DNA from: Synechococcus sp. WH 7805
GTDB lineage: Bacteria > Cyanobacteriota > Cyanobacteriia > PCC-6307 > Cyanobiaceae
Direction of reading: 5' to 3'
Assembly (NCBI RefSeq): GCF_000153285.1
Contig: NZ_CH724168.1
Location: forward strand, 1,145,008 to 1,209,007
Length of the DNA stretch: 64,000 nucleotides
The notes beneath the pieces are model-generated. The model did not search any database. It was not told the DNA's origin and worked only from the letters and a program-made list of their open reading frames with translations. Each line of letters begins with the position of its first letter. Position 1 is the stretch's first letter. Shown here piece after piece: positions 18,354 through 27,944 of this stretch. Made by a program: the position numbers and the translations under genes.

Positions 18354-21300
18354 TTATGTCGATTTCCAATCCCGGCGGGTCTTCAATGTCCTCCTCCTCC
18401 GCACGAAGTCCTGAGAGCGAACAGCCCAGGGTTGCGGTGGCTGAGGCTCCTGTGGGCGGCCAGCTCTTACAGCAACGACTCGCCCTGGTCGAAGACCTCT
18501 GGCAGACCGTTCTTCGCAGTGAGTGTCCAGCGGAACAGGCGGAGCGCCTTCTGCGGATGAAACAACTCAGCGACCCAGTCCTTCCGGACGGCAACGCGGT
18601 GAGCAGTGACGCTTTGGTGTCGTTGATCAGGGACATGGACTTGTCGGAAGCCATCGCGGCCGCTCGGGCTTTTTCCCTGTACTTCCAACTGGTGAACATT
18701 CTCGAGCAGCGCATCGAGGAAGACGGATATTTGGAAAGCATCGTCCGCTCACAGGACACAGCGGAACAGATCAATCCCTTCGCGCCTCCCCTCGCAACAC
18801 AGACAGAGCCCGCCACCTTCCGGGAACTGTTTGAACGCCTACGCAGACTCAATGTCCCCCCCGCACAGCTGGAAAACCTGCTGCAGGAGCTCGATATCCG
18901 CCTGGTCTTCACCGCCCATCCCACCGAAATCGTCCGTCACACGATCCGCCACAAGCAGAGGCGGGTTGCAAGCCTGCTGCAGCAACTGGAAACCAAGAGC
19001 GATTCAAGCGCCGTTGAAGCTGGAACCATCCGTCTTCAGTTGGAGGAGGAGATCAGGCTGTGGTGGCGAACCGATGAGCTGCACCAGTTCAAACCCTCGG
19101 TTCTGGACGAGGTTGATTACGCCCTTCACTACTTCCAGCAGGTGCTGTTCGGGGCCATGCCCCAGCTGCGCCGACGCCTCTCCTCGGCACTGGCCTGCAG
19201 CTACCCGGATGTCCAACTGCCGCCGTCATCCTTCTGCACCTTCGGCTCCTGGGTTGGATCCGATCGTGATGGAAACCCTTCGGTAACGACTGACATCACC
19301 TGGCGAACGGCCTGCTATCAGCGCCAGCTGATGCTGGATCGTTATGTGAGCGCAGTCCACGGGCTTCGAGATCAGCTGAGCATCTCCATGCAGTGGAGCC
19401 AGGTCAGTGCACCACTCCTTGAATCCCTGGAGATGGATCGGTTGCGGTTTCCTGAGGTGTACGAAGAGCGTGCGACCCGTTATCGACTGGAGCCCTATCG
19501 CCTAAAGCTGAGTTTTGTGCTTGAGAGGCTGCGTCTCACGCAGATCCGCAATCAGCAGCTGGCGGATGCCGGCTGGAGAGCTCCTGCAGATGCACAGGTG
19601 GCCGCTACTCCAGAAACACCTCAAAGCGAATCTCTTCACTACGGCTCCGTGGCGGAGTTCCGCAGTGACCTTGAACTGATCCGAACAAGCTTGGTCAGTA
19701 CTGACCTCACCTGCGAGCCCCTCGACACGTTGCTCACCCAGGTGCACATTTTTGGTTTTTGTCTTGCCGGCCTAGACATCCGCCAGGAAAGCACCCGGCA
19801 CAGCGATGCTTTGGACGAAGTGAGTCGCTACCTGAACCCCGACGAGGCCTACGGGGATCTGAATGAACAGGAACGCGTGAACTGGCTGCTTCAAGAGCTG
19901 CAGACCCGCCGCCCTCTGATCCCACCCTCCGTCCAATGGTCATCCACGACGGAAGAAACCGTTGATGTCTTCCGCACGCTGCATCGCCTCCAGGATGAGT
20001 TCGGAAGTCGAATTTGCCGAACCTATGTGATCTCCATGAGTCACAGCGTTTCGGATCTACTGGAAGTGCTTCTCCTGGCGAAGGAAGCGGGGCTTGTGGA
20101 ACCTTCTGCAGGCCATGCCGACCTGCTGGTGGTTCCTCTCTTCGAAACCGTGGAGGATCTACAGAGGGCTCCCGAGGTGATGGAACAGCTGTTCCAGACC
20201 CCCTTGTATCGCAACCTGCTTCCCAGGGTTGGAAGCCAGGGACAACCTCTGCAAGAGCTGATGCTCGGCTACTCCGATAGCAATAAGGATTCGGGTTTCC
20301 TCTCCAGCAATTGGGAGATTCACAAAGCACAGATTGCCCTCCAGGATCTGGCGGCAAGAAACGGTCTGGCCCTGCGGCTGTTCCACGGACGTGGTGGTTC
20401 AGTGGGTCGGGGAGGAGGACCTGCTTATCAGGCGATTCTCGCCCAGCCCAGTGGCACGCTCCAAGGACGCATCAAGATCACCGAGCAGGGGGAGGTCCTC
20501 GCCTCCAAATACAGCCTTCCTGAGCTGGCTCTTTACAACCTCGAAACCGTGACCACCGCGGTCGTTCAAAACAGTTTGGTCACGAACCAACTGGATGCCA
20601 CCCCCAGCTGGAACGATCTGATGGCGCGGCTGGCCCGCTGCTCCCGTCGCCACTACCGCGCTCTCGTGCACGACAACCCAGATCTTGTTGCCTTCTTCGA
20701 GCAGGTCACGCCGATCGAGGAGATCAGCAAGCTTCAGATCTCCAGCCGGCCCGCCCGGCGCAAAACCGGGACGCGCGATCTCTCCAGCCTGCGGGCGATT
20801 CCCTGGGTCTTTGGCTGGACCCAGAGTCGCTTTCTCCTCCCAAGCTGGTTTGGTGTCGGCACAGCCCTCCACGAAGAGCTTGAGAACGACCCCGATCAGA
20901 TGTCGTTGCTGCGGACATTGCATCAACGCTGGCCTTTCTTCCGGATGCTGATTTCCAAGGTGGAGATAACCCTCTCCAAGGTTGATTTGGATCTGGCCCG
21001 TCACTACGTGACCAGCTTGGGAAGTGCCGATCACCGCGAAGCATTCGACGGGATCTACAAGACCATCGCCGAGGAATACAGCCTCACCCACCGCCTCGTG
21101 CTGGAGATCACAGGGCAAGAGCGATTGCTGGATGCCGATCCAGCCCTGCAGCTCTCCGTGGATTTGCGCAACCGCACCATCGTTCCGTTGGGGTTCCTTC
21201 AGGTCGCCCTACTGCGCCGGTTGAGGGACCAAAATCGCCAACCACCGATGAGTGAATCTCCCAGCGACGGTGACGGTCGGACGTATAGCCGCAGCGAACT

Positions 21301-21361
21301 GCTTCGTGGTGCCCTGCTCACGATCAACGGAATCGCCGCAGGCATGCGCAACACCGGGTGA
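18350..21361 (+). CDS. ppc: Phosphoenolpyruvate carboxylase
   Basis: Carboxylates PEP with bicarbonate to oxaloacetate, refilling the TCA branch and feeding aspartate synthesis. At 1003 residues it has the catalytic motifs [13 protein letters not shown] near residue 187, [26 protein letters not shown] near 640 and [16 protein letters not shown] near 680, and ends in the conserved GMRNTG. An N-terminal extension of about 40 Ser/Glu-rich residues precedes the core. ATG 18350 overlaps the gshA stop; a second ATG at 18356 is possible. Confidence 0.98.
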   Translation: MIMSISNPGGSSMSSSSARSPESEQPRVAVAEAPVGGQLLQQRLALVEDLWQTVLRSECPAEQAERLLRMKQLSDPVLPDGNAVSSDALVSLIRDMDLSEAIAAARAFSLYFQLVNILEQRIEEDGYLESIVRSQDTAEQINPFAPPLATQTEPATFRELFERLRRLNVPPAQLENLLQELDIRLVFTAHPTEIVRHTIRHKQRRVASLLQQLETKSDSSAVEAGTIRLQLEEEIRLWWRTDELHQFKPSVLDEVDYALHYFQQVLFGAMPQLRRRLSSALACSYPDVQLPPSSFCTFGSWVGSDRDGNPSVTTDITWRTACYQRQLMLDRYVSAVHGLRDQLSISMQWSQVSAPLLESLEMDRLRFPEVYEERATRYRLEPYRLKLSFVLERLRLTQIRNQQLADAGWRAPADAQVAATPETPQSESLHYGSVAEFRSDLELIRTSLVSTDLTCEPLDTLLTQVHIFGFCLAGLDIRQESTRHSDALDEVSRYLNPDEAYGDLNEQERVNWLLQELQTRRPLIPPSVQWSSTTEETVDVFRTLHRLQDEFGSRICRTYVISMSHSVSDLLEVLLLAKEAGLVEPSAGHADLLVVPLFETVEDLQRAPEVMEQLFQTPLYRNLLPRVGSQGQPLQELMLGYSDSNKDSGFLSSNWEIHKAQIALQDLAARNGLALRLFHGRGGSVGRGGGPAYQAILAQPSGTLQGRIKITEQGEVLASKYSLPELALYNLETVTTAVVQNSLVTNQLDATPSWNDLMARLARCSRRHYRALVHDNPDLVAFFEQVTPIEEISKLQISSRPARRKTGTRDLSSLRAIPWVFGWTQSRFLLPSWFGVGTALHEELENDPDQMSLLRTLHQRWPFFRMLISKVEITLSKVDLDLARHYVTSLGSADHREAFDGIYKTIAEEYSLTHRLVLEITGQERLLDADPALQLSVDLRNRTIVPLGFLQVALLRRLRDQNRQPPMSESPSDGDGRTYSRSELLRGALLTINGIAAGMRNTG

Positions 21362-21904
21362 ATGGCCTTGCTTCCCTTCCGCAGACAGCCCGCAGCACCA
21401 TCCCTTAAGGAGGGTTATTCCTTAAAAATTGACCACATCCCGGATGGAGCCAGTATCAACGCGCTGCTACAGGCGAGCGGTGACCAGATCCATCCTGAGG
21501 AGCGCTGGTCACTTGCCCTGAGCCGCAGTCTCTGGGTCATGACCATCCTGGACAACGATCACGCGCTTGCTGGGTTTGTACGCGCGACGACCGATCAGGC
21601 TCTGAATGCCAACCTTTGGAACCTCGCAGCACGGCCAGGACCGGATCAAGACCATCTTGTTGACGTGCTTGTTCACCGTTCCCTCGCAGTCCTGCGCAGA
21701 GATCTTCCGGGCTGCAGCATCTCGATTTCGGCCCCTCCACAGGCCCTAGCCGCTCTCAAAACCCATGGATACATCCTCGATCCAGGGGGAATTCGAACCA
21801 TGGGGCTACGGCTCCAAGCGCCGCTGGAGCCTGACGAATCACGAGCATGGAGGGACTCGAACCCCCGACCCTCAGAACCGGAATCTGATGCTCTATCCAA
21901 CTGA
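21362..21904 (+). CDS. GNAT-like N-acetyltransferase domain protein, 3' end inside tRNA-Arg
   Basis: A 180-residue protein starting one base after the ppc stop. The part LWVMTILDNDHALAGFVRAT followed by ANLWNLAARPGPDQDHLVDV and VLVHRSLAVLRRDLPGCSIS is laid out like a GNAT fold, though the acetyl-CoA loop is weak. The last 20 codons and the stop lie within the tRNA-Arg gene on the other strand and encode the typical tRNA-shadow peptide WRDSNPRPSEPESDALSN. So the true coding sequence may have lost its own stop and now borrows one. Confidence 0.68.
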   Translation: MALLPFRRQPAAPSLKEGYSLKIDHIPDGASINALLQASGDQIHPEERWSLALSRSLWVMTILDNDHALAGFVRATTDQALNANLWNLAARPGPDQDHLVDVLVHRSLAVLRRDLPGCSISISAPPQALAALKTHGYILDPGGIRTMGLRLQAPLEPDESRAWRDSNPRPSEPESDALSN

Positions 21905-21915
21905 GCTACATGCCC
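21842..21915 (-). tRNA. tRNA-Arg (CCG)
   Basis: A 74-base cloverleaf: acceptor GGGCATG with CATGCTC (one G-U pair), D arm GCTCAGTTGGATAGAGC, anticodon stem TCAGA/TCTGA with loop TTCCGGT (anticodon CCG, reading CGG), and T arm GGGGGTTCGAGTCCCTC. CCA is not encoded. It overlaps the acetyltransferase gene on the opposite strand by 63 bases. Confidence 0.96.
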
Positions 21916-21977
21916 CCGCGGCAGTTGGGAGAACAACCACGATTTGGTTACCTTAGCGACACGTCGCACCTAGACCG

Positions 21978-23096
21978 ATTCGGCTTCTCCGGCTTGAACT
22001 GCAGGAGTTCCGCAACCACTGCCACCTGCAGCTGGAGATCCATGCACCGCGTCTGCTGGTGATCGGAAGCAACGGCATCGGCAAATCCAACCTGCTGGAG
22101 TCAGTGGAACTCCTGGGGAGTTTGCGCTCCCACCGCAGCAGTCAAGATGCGGATCTGATCCACTGGGATGCACCGAGGGCTCTGCTGAAGGCCTCCTGCA
22201 TGGACGAAACCGAAGTAGAGCTGGAACTCCGCCGCCGCGGTGGACGCCAGGCACGGCGAAACGGGAAAGTGCTTCAACGGCAGTTAGACCTGATTGGTCC
22301 CCTGCGATGTGTGGGGTTCAGCGCCCTGGATCTTCATCTTGTGCGAGGAGAACCAGCTCTCAGACGCAGCTGGCTTGATCGGGTCGTGTTGCAGTTGGAG
22401 CCGATCTACGCCGAGCTGATCGGACGGTACAACCGGCTCCTTCGTCAGCGCAGCCAGTTCTGGAGACGAGGCGGCGGCAACAACACCTTCGAACATCAGG
22501 CCCTTCTCGACAGCTTCGATAACCAGATGGCCCTGGTCTGCACGCGAATTCACCGACGACGACGACGGGCCCTGTTACGGCTCGAACCCCTGGCAGCGGC
22601 CTGGCAGTCACGCTTGAGCCAGGGCCATGAGCAACTGGAGCTCCGTTACAGCCCAGGGAGCGTTTTGGAAGGGGAAGAGGCCGAAGAGCCGTGGCGATTG
22701 GCGATCGAACAGCAGCTGCACCGCCAACGCGGTGAGGAGGAACGACTCGGCAGCTGCCGAGTCGGACCCCATCGCGACGAGATCGACATGCTGCTGAATG
22801 GCACCGTCGCCCGTCGCTTCGGGTCATCTGGCCAACAGCGCACCCTTGTTCTTGCTCTGAAACTGGCGGAACTGGAACTGGTGGGAGAGCTCTGCGGCCA
22901 TCCGCCGCTTCTGCTTCTGGACGATGTCCTGGCGGAATTGGATCCGCAGCGCCAACTCGCCTTGCTAGAGGCAGTTGGTGACACCCATCAATGCCTCGTG
23001 AGTGCCACCCATCTCGATGCCTTTGAGGGCGAATGGCGGCAACGCTCACAGATTCTTAATGCTGATCAATTGAAAAACGAATCGAAAAACAGCTAG
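21978..23096 (+). CDS. recF: DNA replication and repair protein RecF, apparent ATT start
   Basis: RecF is an SMC-like ATPase that helps load RecA at single-strand gaps. Seen here are the P-loop [17 protein letters not shown], the signature [19 protein letters not shown] and the Walker [16 protein letters not shown], plus [13 protein letters not shown]. Length would be 372 residues. Between the in-frame TAG at 21954 and GTG 22059 there is no ATG, GTG or TTG. Yet the frame encodes [13 protein letters not shown], which aligns with the invariant N-terminus of RecF. The codon at the family start is ATT 21978. Starting at GTG 22059 would remove the first beta-strands before the P-loop. Confidence 0.9.
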   Translation: MRLLRLELQEFRNHCHLQLEIHAPRLLVIGSNGIGKSNLLESVELLGSLRSHRSSQDADLIHWDAPRALLKASCMDETEVELELRRRGGRQARRNGKVLQRQLDLIGPLRCVGFSALDLHLVRGEPALRRSWLDRVVLQLEPIYAELIGRYNRLLRQRSQFWRRGGGNNTFEHQALLDSFDNQMALVCTRIHRRRRRALLRLEPLAAAWQSRLSQGHEQLELRYSPGSVLEGEEAEEPWRLAIEQQLHRQRGEEERLGSCRVGPHRDEIDMLLNGTVARRFGSSGQQRTLVLALKLAELELVGELCGHPPLLLLDDVLAELDPQRQLALLEAVGDTHQCLVSATHLDAFEGEWRQRSQILNADQLKNESKNS

Positions 23097-23125
23097 AGTG
23101 AAAAACTGTTTTCTTTTGCATCCTG

Positions 23126-23608
23126 ATGGAGCAGACCCTGTCATGCCTGCATCCCAACCCGGGATGGGACGACGTTCAGACCCCTACACCCACCAAGACC
23201 CAGATTCCCAGTGCCACCGACATGGTGGGCAAGCACTGCATTCTCGAGCTCTACGATTGCGACAAGACAAAGCTCGATGACGAAGCTTTTCTGAGAACCA
23301 CCATTACGACCGCTGCGAAACGTGCTGGTGCCACTCTTCTCAACCTCATCACCCATCGATTCGAACCACAGGGCGTCACAGGATTGGCTCTTTTGGCGGA
23401 ATCTCACATCTCCATCCACACATGGCCTGAAACCGGGTATGCGGCTGTGGATGTCTTCACGTGCGGCGATCACACCATGCCCGAAAAGGCTTGCCAGCAC
23501 CTCTGCCACGAGCTGAAGGCCATGAACCATGCTCTGCGCAGCTTCTTACGTGAAACCCCAGCAGCTGTAGCGGAGGCAGAGCGCACGCCAGGTTGGTCAA
23601 CCCATTAA
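23126..23608 (+). CDS. speD: S-adenosylmethionine decarboxylase proenzyme
   Basis: Makes decarboxylated SAM, the aminopropyl donor for spermidine. The 160-residue proenzyme is of the bacterial class 1B type: [12 protein letters not shown], then the self-cleavage site [14 protein letters not shown], with Ser93 as the pyruvoyl precursor, and [11 protein letters not shown] with the catalytic Cys. About 30 residues precede the core; an alternative start is ATG at Met33. Its 3' end overlaps larE by 12 bases, tail to tail. Confidence 0.95.
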   Translation: MEQTLSCLHPNPGWDDVQTPTPTKTQIPSATDMVGKHCILELYDCDKTKLDDEAFLRTTITTAAKRAGATLLNLITHRFEPQGVTGLALLAESHISIHTWPETGYAAVDVFTCGDHTMPEKACQHLCHELKAMNHALRSFLRETPAAVAEAERTPGWSTH

Positions 23609-24496
23609 GGCCTTCCCATGCTGCGAAGGCTGGTGTCCGGAACCTTTGCTCATGGCCGATATGCGATTGAGCTTTCCACTCACCAGCCCTTCAAGATCAA
23701 CGCTGATCGACGTAAATCCCAGGGCTAAAAACTCCTGAACCAATTGGCCGCGCATCGGCTCATTGAGGAGATCGCCGACTCTGGTGGAAGGCACTTCAAT
23801 TCGAGCCGCAAGTCCCTGACAGCGAACGCGCACGCGCGGAAATCCCCGGGCGATCAAGGAGGCTTCCGCCGCTCCTACCAGTCTGAGTCTTTGGTGCGTG
23901 ATCTCCTCTCCGTAGGGGAATCGCGACGCGAGACAGGGTTGGGCCGGTTTGTCCCACCAGGGAAAACCGAGGGCTTTGGAGAGTCGCCTGATGGTGGCTT
24001 TGTCAATCTGCAGCTCGGCCAGCGGCGATCGCACACCGGCCTGACGGGCCGCCTCAATACCTGGGCGATGGTCACCAAGATCATCGAGATTCACCCCGTC
24101 AAGAACCTGCGCTCCGTCAGCGGCCTTAGCGATGTCCTTGAGGTGAAGATGCAGTTCCTGCTTGCAGGCGAAGCAGCGATCTGTTGGGTTCGAGCTGTAG
24201 TTCGGATCATTCAATTCACTGGTTTCCACCTCCAGATGACGGATCTCGAGCCAGCGGGCCTGGAGTCGCGCCTCCTCCAATAAGTGAGGCGCAAGCGATG
24301 GAGACACTCCTGTGACTGCAAAAGCATGGTCACCCAGCTGTTCACAAGCAATGGCTGCTACGAGGGTGCTGTCCACTCCCCCGGAGTAAGCCACACAAAC
24401 TGTCCCGGCTGATCGAAGCAGGCAGCGCAGAGCCTCGAGGCGATTCTCATCGTCCTCAGACAGTGACTCCAGTGGACGGAAGCTCGTTTCGGCCAC
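23597..24496 (-). CDS. larE: LarE-family ATP-dependent sulphur transferase
   Basis: LarE proteins adenylate and add sulphur to a nicotinic-acid-derived pincer precursor used with nickel in lactate racemase and other enzymes. The 299-residue protein has the PP-loop [16 protein letters not shown] (about residues 34-49) and the LarE/ExsB-like [16 protein letters not shown] and [12 protein letters not shown]. Three cysteines sit as CxxC plus C (DRCFACK and QPCLAS), as in LarE variants thought to hold an iron-sulphur cluster. No larB or larC is in the window. Confidence 0.85.
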   Translation of the reverse strand: MAETSFRPLESLSEDDENRLEALRCLLRSAGTVCVAYSGGVDSTLVAAIACEQLGDHAFAVTGVSPSLAPHLLEEARLQARWLEIRHLEVETSELNDPNYSSNPTDRCFACKQELHLHLKDIAKAADGAQVLDGVNLDDLGDHRPGIEAARQAGVRSPLAELQIDKATIRRLSKALGFPWWDKPAQPCLASRFPYGEEITHQRLRLVGAAEASLIARGFPRVRVRCQGLAARIEVPSTRVGDLLNEPMRGQLVQEFLALGFTSISVDLEGLVSGKLNRISAMSKGSGHQPSQHGKALMG

Positions 24497-24556
24497 TGAA
24501 GAACGAACGAATCTCAGTATGCTCCGATCGTACGAAGCGCCATCCCCTGAACGTCG

Positions 24557-25753
24557 ATGGACGCAACACGCTCATCCGATGCCTCTGGAGCTGGACGCCG
24601 GCGCAGCAACCGGGGCATTGGCATCGTCACAGCCGCGGGGAGCAGGGAGCGCAGCCTTGGTCAGTTGCACGTCTATGACGGCGACGGCAAGGGCAAGAGT
24701 CAGGCAGCGCTGGGGGTTGTGCTGCGCACGATCGGTCTTGGCATCTGCGAGCAGCGCCGCACAAGGGTGTTGCTGCTGCGCTTCTTGAAGGGACCTGGAC
24801 GGGCTTACGACGAAGATGCGGCCATCGAAGCGCTGCAACAGGGTTTTCCCCATCTGATCGACCAGGTACGCACGGGTCGCGCCGACTACTTCAATGCCGA
24901 AGAAGCCACCCGCTTCGACCAGCAGGAAGCGCAACGGGGCTGGGACATTGCCCGTGGAGCCATTGCCAGCGCCCTGTATTCCGTGGTGGTGCTCGACGAA
25001 CTCAATCCCGTTCTGGATCTCGGTCTTCTCGAGATCGACGATGTCGTGCAGTCCCTGTCGTCCCGTCCGGAGGGGATGGAGATCATCGTGACCGGCCGTG
25101 GTGCACCCGGACCTCTGATCCAGATCGCTGACCTGCATTCGGAGATGCGCGCCCACCGTCGGCCCTCAGGCGACAACCAGCCTGAAGTGCCCTTCACCAC
25201 TCAGGGAGCGATTGAGATCTACACCGGTGAAGGCAAGGGCAAATCCACCAGCGCACTGGGGAAAGCACTGCAGGCCATCGGTCGCGGCATCAGCCAGGAC
25301 AAAAGTCACCGGGTGCTCATTCTTCAATGGCTGAAGGGGGGCAGCGGGTACACCGAAGATGCCGCCATCGCCGCGTTACGCGAGAGCTATCCCCATCTGG
25401 TGGACCACCTGCGTTCAGGCCGCGATGCCATCGTTTGGCGTGGTCAGCAGCAACCGATCGATTACGTGGAAGCGGAGAGGGCCTGGGAAATCGCCCGTGC
25501 AGCAATCGCCAGCGGGCTGTACAAAACCGTCATTCTCGACGAACTCAATCCCACTGTGGATCTTGAGCTCCTACCCGTCGAGCCGATCGTGCAAGCCCTG
25601 CTTCGCAAGCCTGCGGAAACCGAAGTCATCATTACGGGCCGCTGCAAACATCCACCGGCTTACTTCGATCTCGCGAGTGTTCACTCGGAGATGGTCTGCC
25701 ACAAGCACTACGCCGAGCAGGGCGTGGATCTGAAACGCGGTGTTGACTACTGA
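24557..25753 (+). CDS. cobO: Cob(I)yrinic acid a,c-diamide adenosyltransferase, tandem-domain
   Basis: CobO/BtuR transfers the adenosyl group of ATP to cobalt in corrinoid synthesis. The 398-residue protein holds two complete CobO domains. Each has a P-loop (YDGDGKGKSQAALG at about 41-54; YTGEGKGKSTSALG at about 222-235), a FLKG or WLKG motif, the segment AW/GWDIARGAIAS, VVLDELNP or VILDELNP, and a closing LHSEM or VHSEM. It is therefore an internal duplication. The first 30 residues are Arg/Gly/Ser-rich. I see no cobalamin riboswitch in the 60 bases upstream. Confidence 0.92.
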   Translation: MDATRSSDASGAGRRRSNRGIGIVTAAGSRERSLGQLHVYDGDGKGKSQAALGVVLRTIGLGICEQRRTRVLLLRFLKGPGRAYDEDAAIEALQQGFPHLIDQVRTGRADYFNAEEATRFDQQEAQRGWDIARGAIASALYSVVVLDELNPVLDLGLLEIDDVVQSLSSRPEGMEIIVTGRGAPGPLIQIADLHSEMRAHRRPSGDNQPEVPFTTQGAIEIYTGEGKGKSTSALGKALQAIGRGISQDKSHRVLILQWLKGGSGYTEDAAIAALRESYPHLVDHLRSGRDAIVWRGQQQPIDYVEAERAWEIARAAIASGLYKTVILDELNPTVDLELLPVEPIVQALLRKPAETEVIITGRCKHPPAYFDLASVHSEMVCHKHYAEQGVDLKRGVDY

Positions 25754-25756
25754 GGC

Positions 25757-26920
25757 TCAGTAACGGGGCACCGAGGAATCCACGTCCTGGCTCCAGGCAT
25801 CGATTCCCCCCGTCACATTGACCGCCAGGATTCCTGAACGGGCTAACAGATCGACTGCTTTAGCCGATCGACCACCCAGCTTGCAATGAACATAAACAGC
25901 CTGACCAGATGCCAGCAATCGGATCCGCTCAATCGCGTCACCCGATTCGATCGAGGCCAAGGGAATCAGCTGGGATCCCGGAATCACAGCCACATCAGCC
26001 TCAGCCTGCTGACGAACATCCAGGAGCACTAGATCGGTTCTCTCATCGAGTAAAGCCTTTAGCTCACGCACTGAGATGCTGTTCATACCCTGGGACTCCT
26101 CGTCCTCAACAGGAACTCCAGGATTACAGAATTGCTCGTAGTCCACCAAGTTTTCAACGGGGGCACGATCAGGGCGGCGTTCGAGGCGCAGTTCTCTGAA
26201 ACGCATGCTCAGGCTGTCGACCAGAAGCAGACGCCCATCGAGGGTGTCACCGAGACCGGTGATCACCTTGATCACTTCGGTTGCCTGAAGCAAACCGATC
26301 AACCCGGGCATCACACCCATCACACCGCCTTCGGCGCAGGACGGCACGAGGTCGCGTGGTGGCGGCTGAGGCACGAGGTCGCGGTAATCGGGAGACTGTG
26401 GCCCTTGGTTGAACACCGTGACCTGGCCTTCAAAACGCTGAACGGAGCCATACACGAACGGTCTGCCGAGCATCACGCAGGCGTCACTAATCAAATACCG
26501 AGTCGGGAAATTATCCGAACCATCCACAACAAGGTCGTAGGCCTCAATCAACTGAAGAGCGTTCTCCGCCGTCAACCTGCATGAATGCTCCTCCACCTGG
26601 CAGTGCCTGTTGAGATCCTGAATCCTCCAGCGGGCTGAAGAGGTTTTGGCTTCGCCGACAGAAGCCTGGCCATGGATCACTTGGCGCTGAAGATTACTGA
26701 GATCCACCCGGTCATCGTCCACGATGCCGAGGCGTCCGATCCCTGCAGCCGCGAGATACAGGAGAAGCGGCGAACCGAGCCCTCCAGCGCCGATACAGAG
26801 CACGGAGGCAGCCTTCAGACGCGTCTGACCGGCAAGTCCCAGTTCCGGCAGGGTGAGATGGCGGGCGTAGCGCCCCCGCTCGTCCGAGGTGAGTTCAGAC
26901 AACTGACGCTGATCCGTCAT
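25757..26920 (-). CDS. moeB: MoeB/ThiF-type E1 adenylyltransferase with C-terminal rhodanese domain
   Basis: Adenylates the C-terminal glycine of a ubiquitin-like sulphur carrier (MoaD or ThiS); the rhodanese domain supplies sulphur. In 387 residues: nucleotide loop IGAGGLGSPLLLYLAAAG (44-50), DDDRVDLSNLQRQV, VDGSDNFPTRYL, and SCAEGGVMGVMPG. The rhodanese part (about 280-387) has the active-site loop VHCKLGGRS. The four zinc cysteines of classic MoeB are gone: the CxxC-like site reads SPDYRDLV and the second reads RRPDRAPVENL. It overlaps the upstream JAMM gene by 4 bases. Confidence 0.92.
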   Translation of the reverse strand: MTDQRQLSELTSDERGRYARHLTLPELGLAGQTRLKAASVLCIGAGGLGSPLLLYLAAAGIGRLGIVDDDRVDLSNLQRQVIHGQASVGEAKTSSARWRIQDLNRHCQVEEHSCRLTAENALQLIEAYDLVVDGSDNFPTRYLISDACVMLGRPFVYGSVQRFEGQVTVFNQGPQSPDYRDLVPQPPPRDLVPSCAEGGVMGVMPGLIGLLQATEVIKVITGLGDTLDGRLLLVDSLSMRFRELRLERRPDRAPVENLVDYEQFCNPGVPVEDEESQGMNSISVRELKALLDERTDLVLLDVRQQAEADVAVIPGSQLIPLASIESGDAIERIRLLASGQAVYVHCKLGGRSAKAVDLLARSGILAVNVTGGIDAWSQDVDSSVPRY

Positions 26921-27516
26921 CGAGAGGCCGGGGGTGACTGTTTTTTGGCACTCAAACCAGTGTCACGCAAAGGCACACCCTGAGGGCCCACAAGCTGAAG
27001 GGGATACACCTTGGCAAGCCTGGGGGAATCCGAAATCAGCCCTGAAGTGGAGCGCTCCATCCACCAGCCCGCCAAGCCACCGGGACCCGCGTCGATGACC
27101 ATCACCCCATCGGCAGCAACCCAACGCCTGTCGATGCTGCTGGGACTTGGATCACCGCCGGGGTGGGAATGGGCACTCCCTAAAACATCGAGCCCCCGAC
27201 GACGCCCCCAGCGTTGCGCAGCGATTTGCTCGAGTGGATCCAGTGCGAACCGCGTCTGCCGTGAAGGCGTAACGCCACCCCCGAAGACCGGTTGCTCATC
27301 CAATCCCTGAAACCCTGGACGCCAGACATTGCAGCAGGGCCAAACCACGCGCACTCTCGGCTCAGGAACGGAATCCCCCAGTAGCAGGGCACACCCCTCA
27401 TCCGGCGTCACTGCATGAAGCGATTTCTGCAAAACGATCAGGCAATCCCGATCGAAGCGAAGCCGCCATGGCATTTCCGGAGGCTTGCCGATAAGGTCAG
27501 CGAGCATTAGATCCAT
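26917..27516 (-). CDS. JAMM/Mov34 (M67) metallopeptidase
   Basis: A zinc metalloprotease of the type that trims ubiquitin-like proteins. The full JAMM motif is present: Glu40 in TPDEGCALLLG and GSAHSHPGGDPSPSSIDRRW, with His116, His118, Ser126 and Asp129 in exact HxHx7Sx2D spacing. Bacterial relatives cut C-terminal extensions from MoaD/ThiS-like carriers or release cysteine from a thiocarboxylate carrier. ATGA overlap with moeB argues for a shared substrate. A later start at Met15 (MPWRLRFD) is possible and would leave more space to the divergent CAAD gene. Confidence 0.9.
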   Translation of the reverse strand: MDLMLADLIGKPPEMPWRLRFDRDCLIVLQKSLHAVTPDEGCALLLGDSVPEPRVRVVWPCCNVWRPGFQGLDEQPVFGGGVTPSRQTRFALDPLEQIAAQRWGRRRGLDVLGSAHSHPGGDPSPSSIDRRWVAADGVMVIDAGPGGLAGWWMERSTSGLISDSPRLAKVYPLQLVGPQGVPLRDTGLSAKKQSPPASR

Positions 27517-27527
27517 GCCAAGGCGTC

Positions 27528-27902
27528 ATGAGCGACGAAAGCACCCCCCAGGTGAATGACACCGACGCCACCACAACTGCACCCGCTGGTGAAAGCGTCG
27601 ATTTTGCTGAACGATACAAAGACATTCTCGGCAGGGTGAACGAAACCCTTGACAAAGTCGACTGGAGTCAGGCTGGCCGTATCGGCAAAGTTGTTGGGAT
27701 TTTCGCAGCCGTGATCGTTGCGCAGATTCTGATTAAGGGCATCCTCGACACCATCAATCTTCTGCCGATCATTCCAGGTCTGCTTGAACTTCTGGGTGTT
27801 GTTGTTGTTGGGCAGTGGAGCTGGAAGAACCTCACCACTGGTGAAAAGCGCTCGGCCCTCGTCACTCGCATCCAGGATCTACGCAAGGAATATCTGGGTT
27901 AA
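27528..27902 (+). CDS. CAAD domain protein, CURT1-like thylakoid membrane protein
   Basis: A 124-residue protein. The first 25 residues are acidic and Thr/Ala rich; then an amphipathic helix (SVDFAERYKDILGRVNETLD), two closely spaced membrane helices (VVGIFAAVIVAQILIKGIL and PIIPGLLELLGVVVVGQWSW), and a final helix RIQDLRKEYLG. This is the CAAD layout, first noted as a domain added to some cyanobacterial aminoacyl-tRNA synthetases and related to plant CURT1, which bends thylakoid margins. No synthetase is fused here. Confidence 0.88.
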   Translation: MSDESTPQVNDTDATTTAPAGESVDFAERYKDILGRVNETLDKVDWSQAGRIGKVVGIFAAVIVAQILIKGILDTINLLPIIPGLLELLGVVVVGQWSWKNLTTGEKRSALVTRIQDLRKEYLG

Positions 27903-27944
27903 TCAAGCGATGTGGGGGAACACCACCCCCCACCGATCAATCAT

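Noticed and set aside
24497-24556. Possible cobalamin riboswitch before cobO
   Set aside because: The gap is only 60 bases and no B12-box-like sequence is visible; a cobalamin riboswitch needs well over 100 bases.
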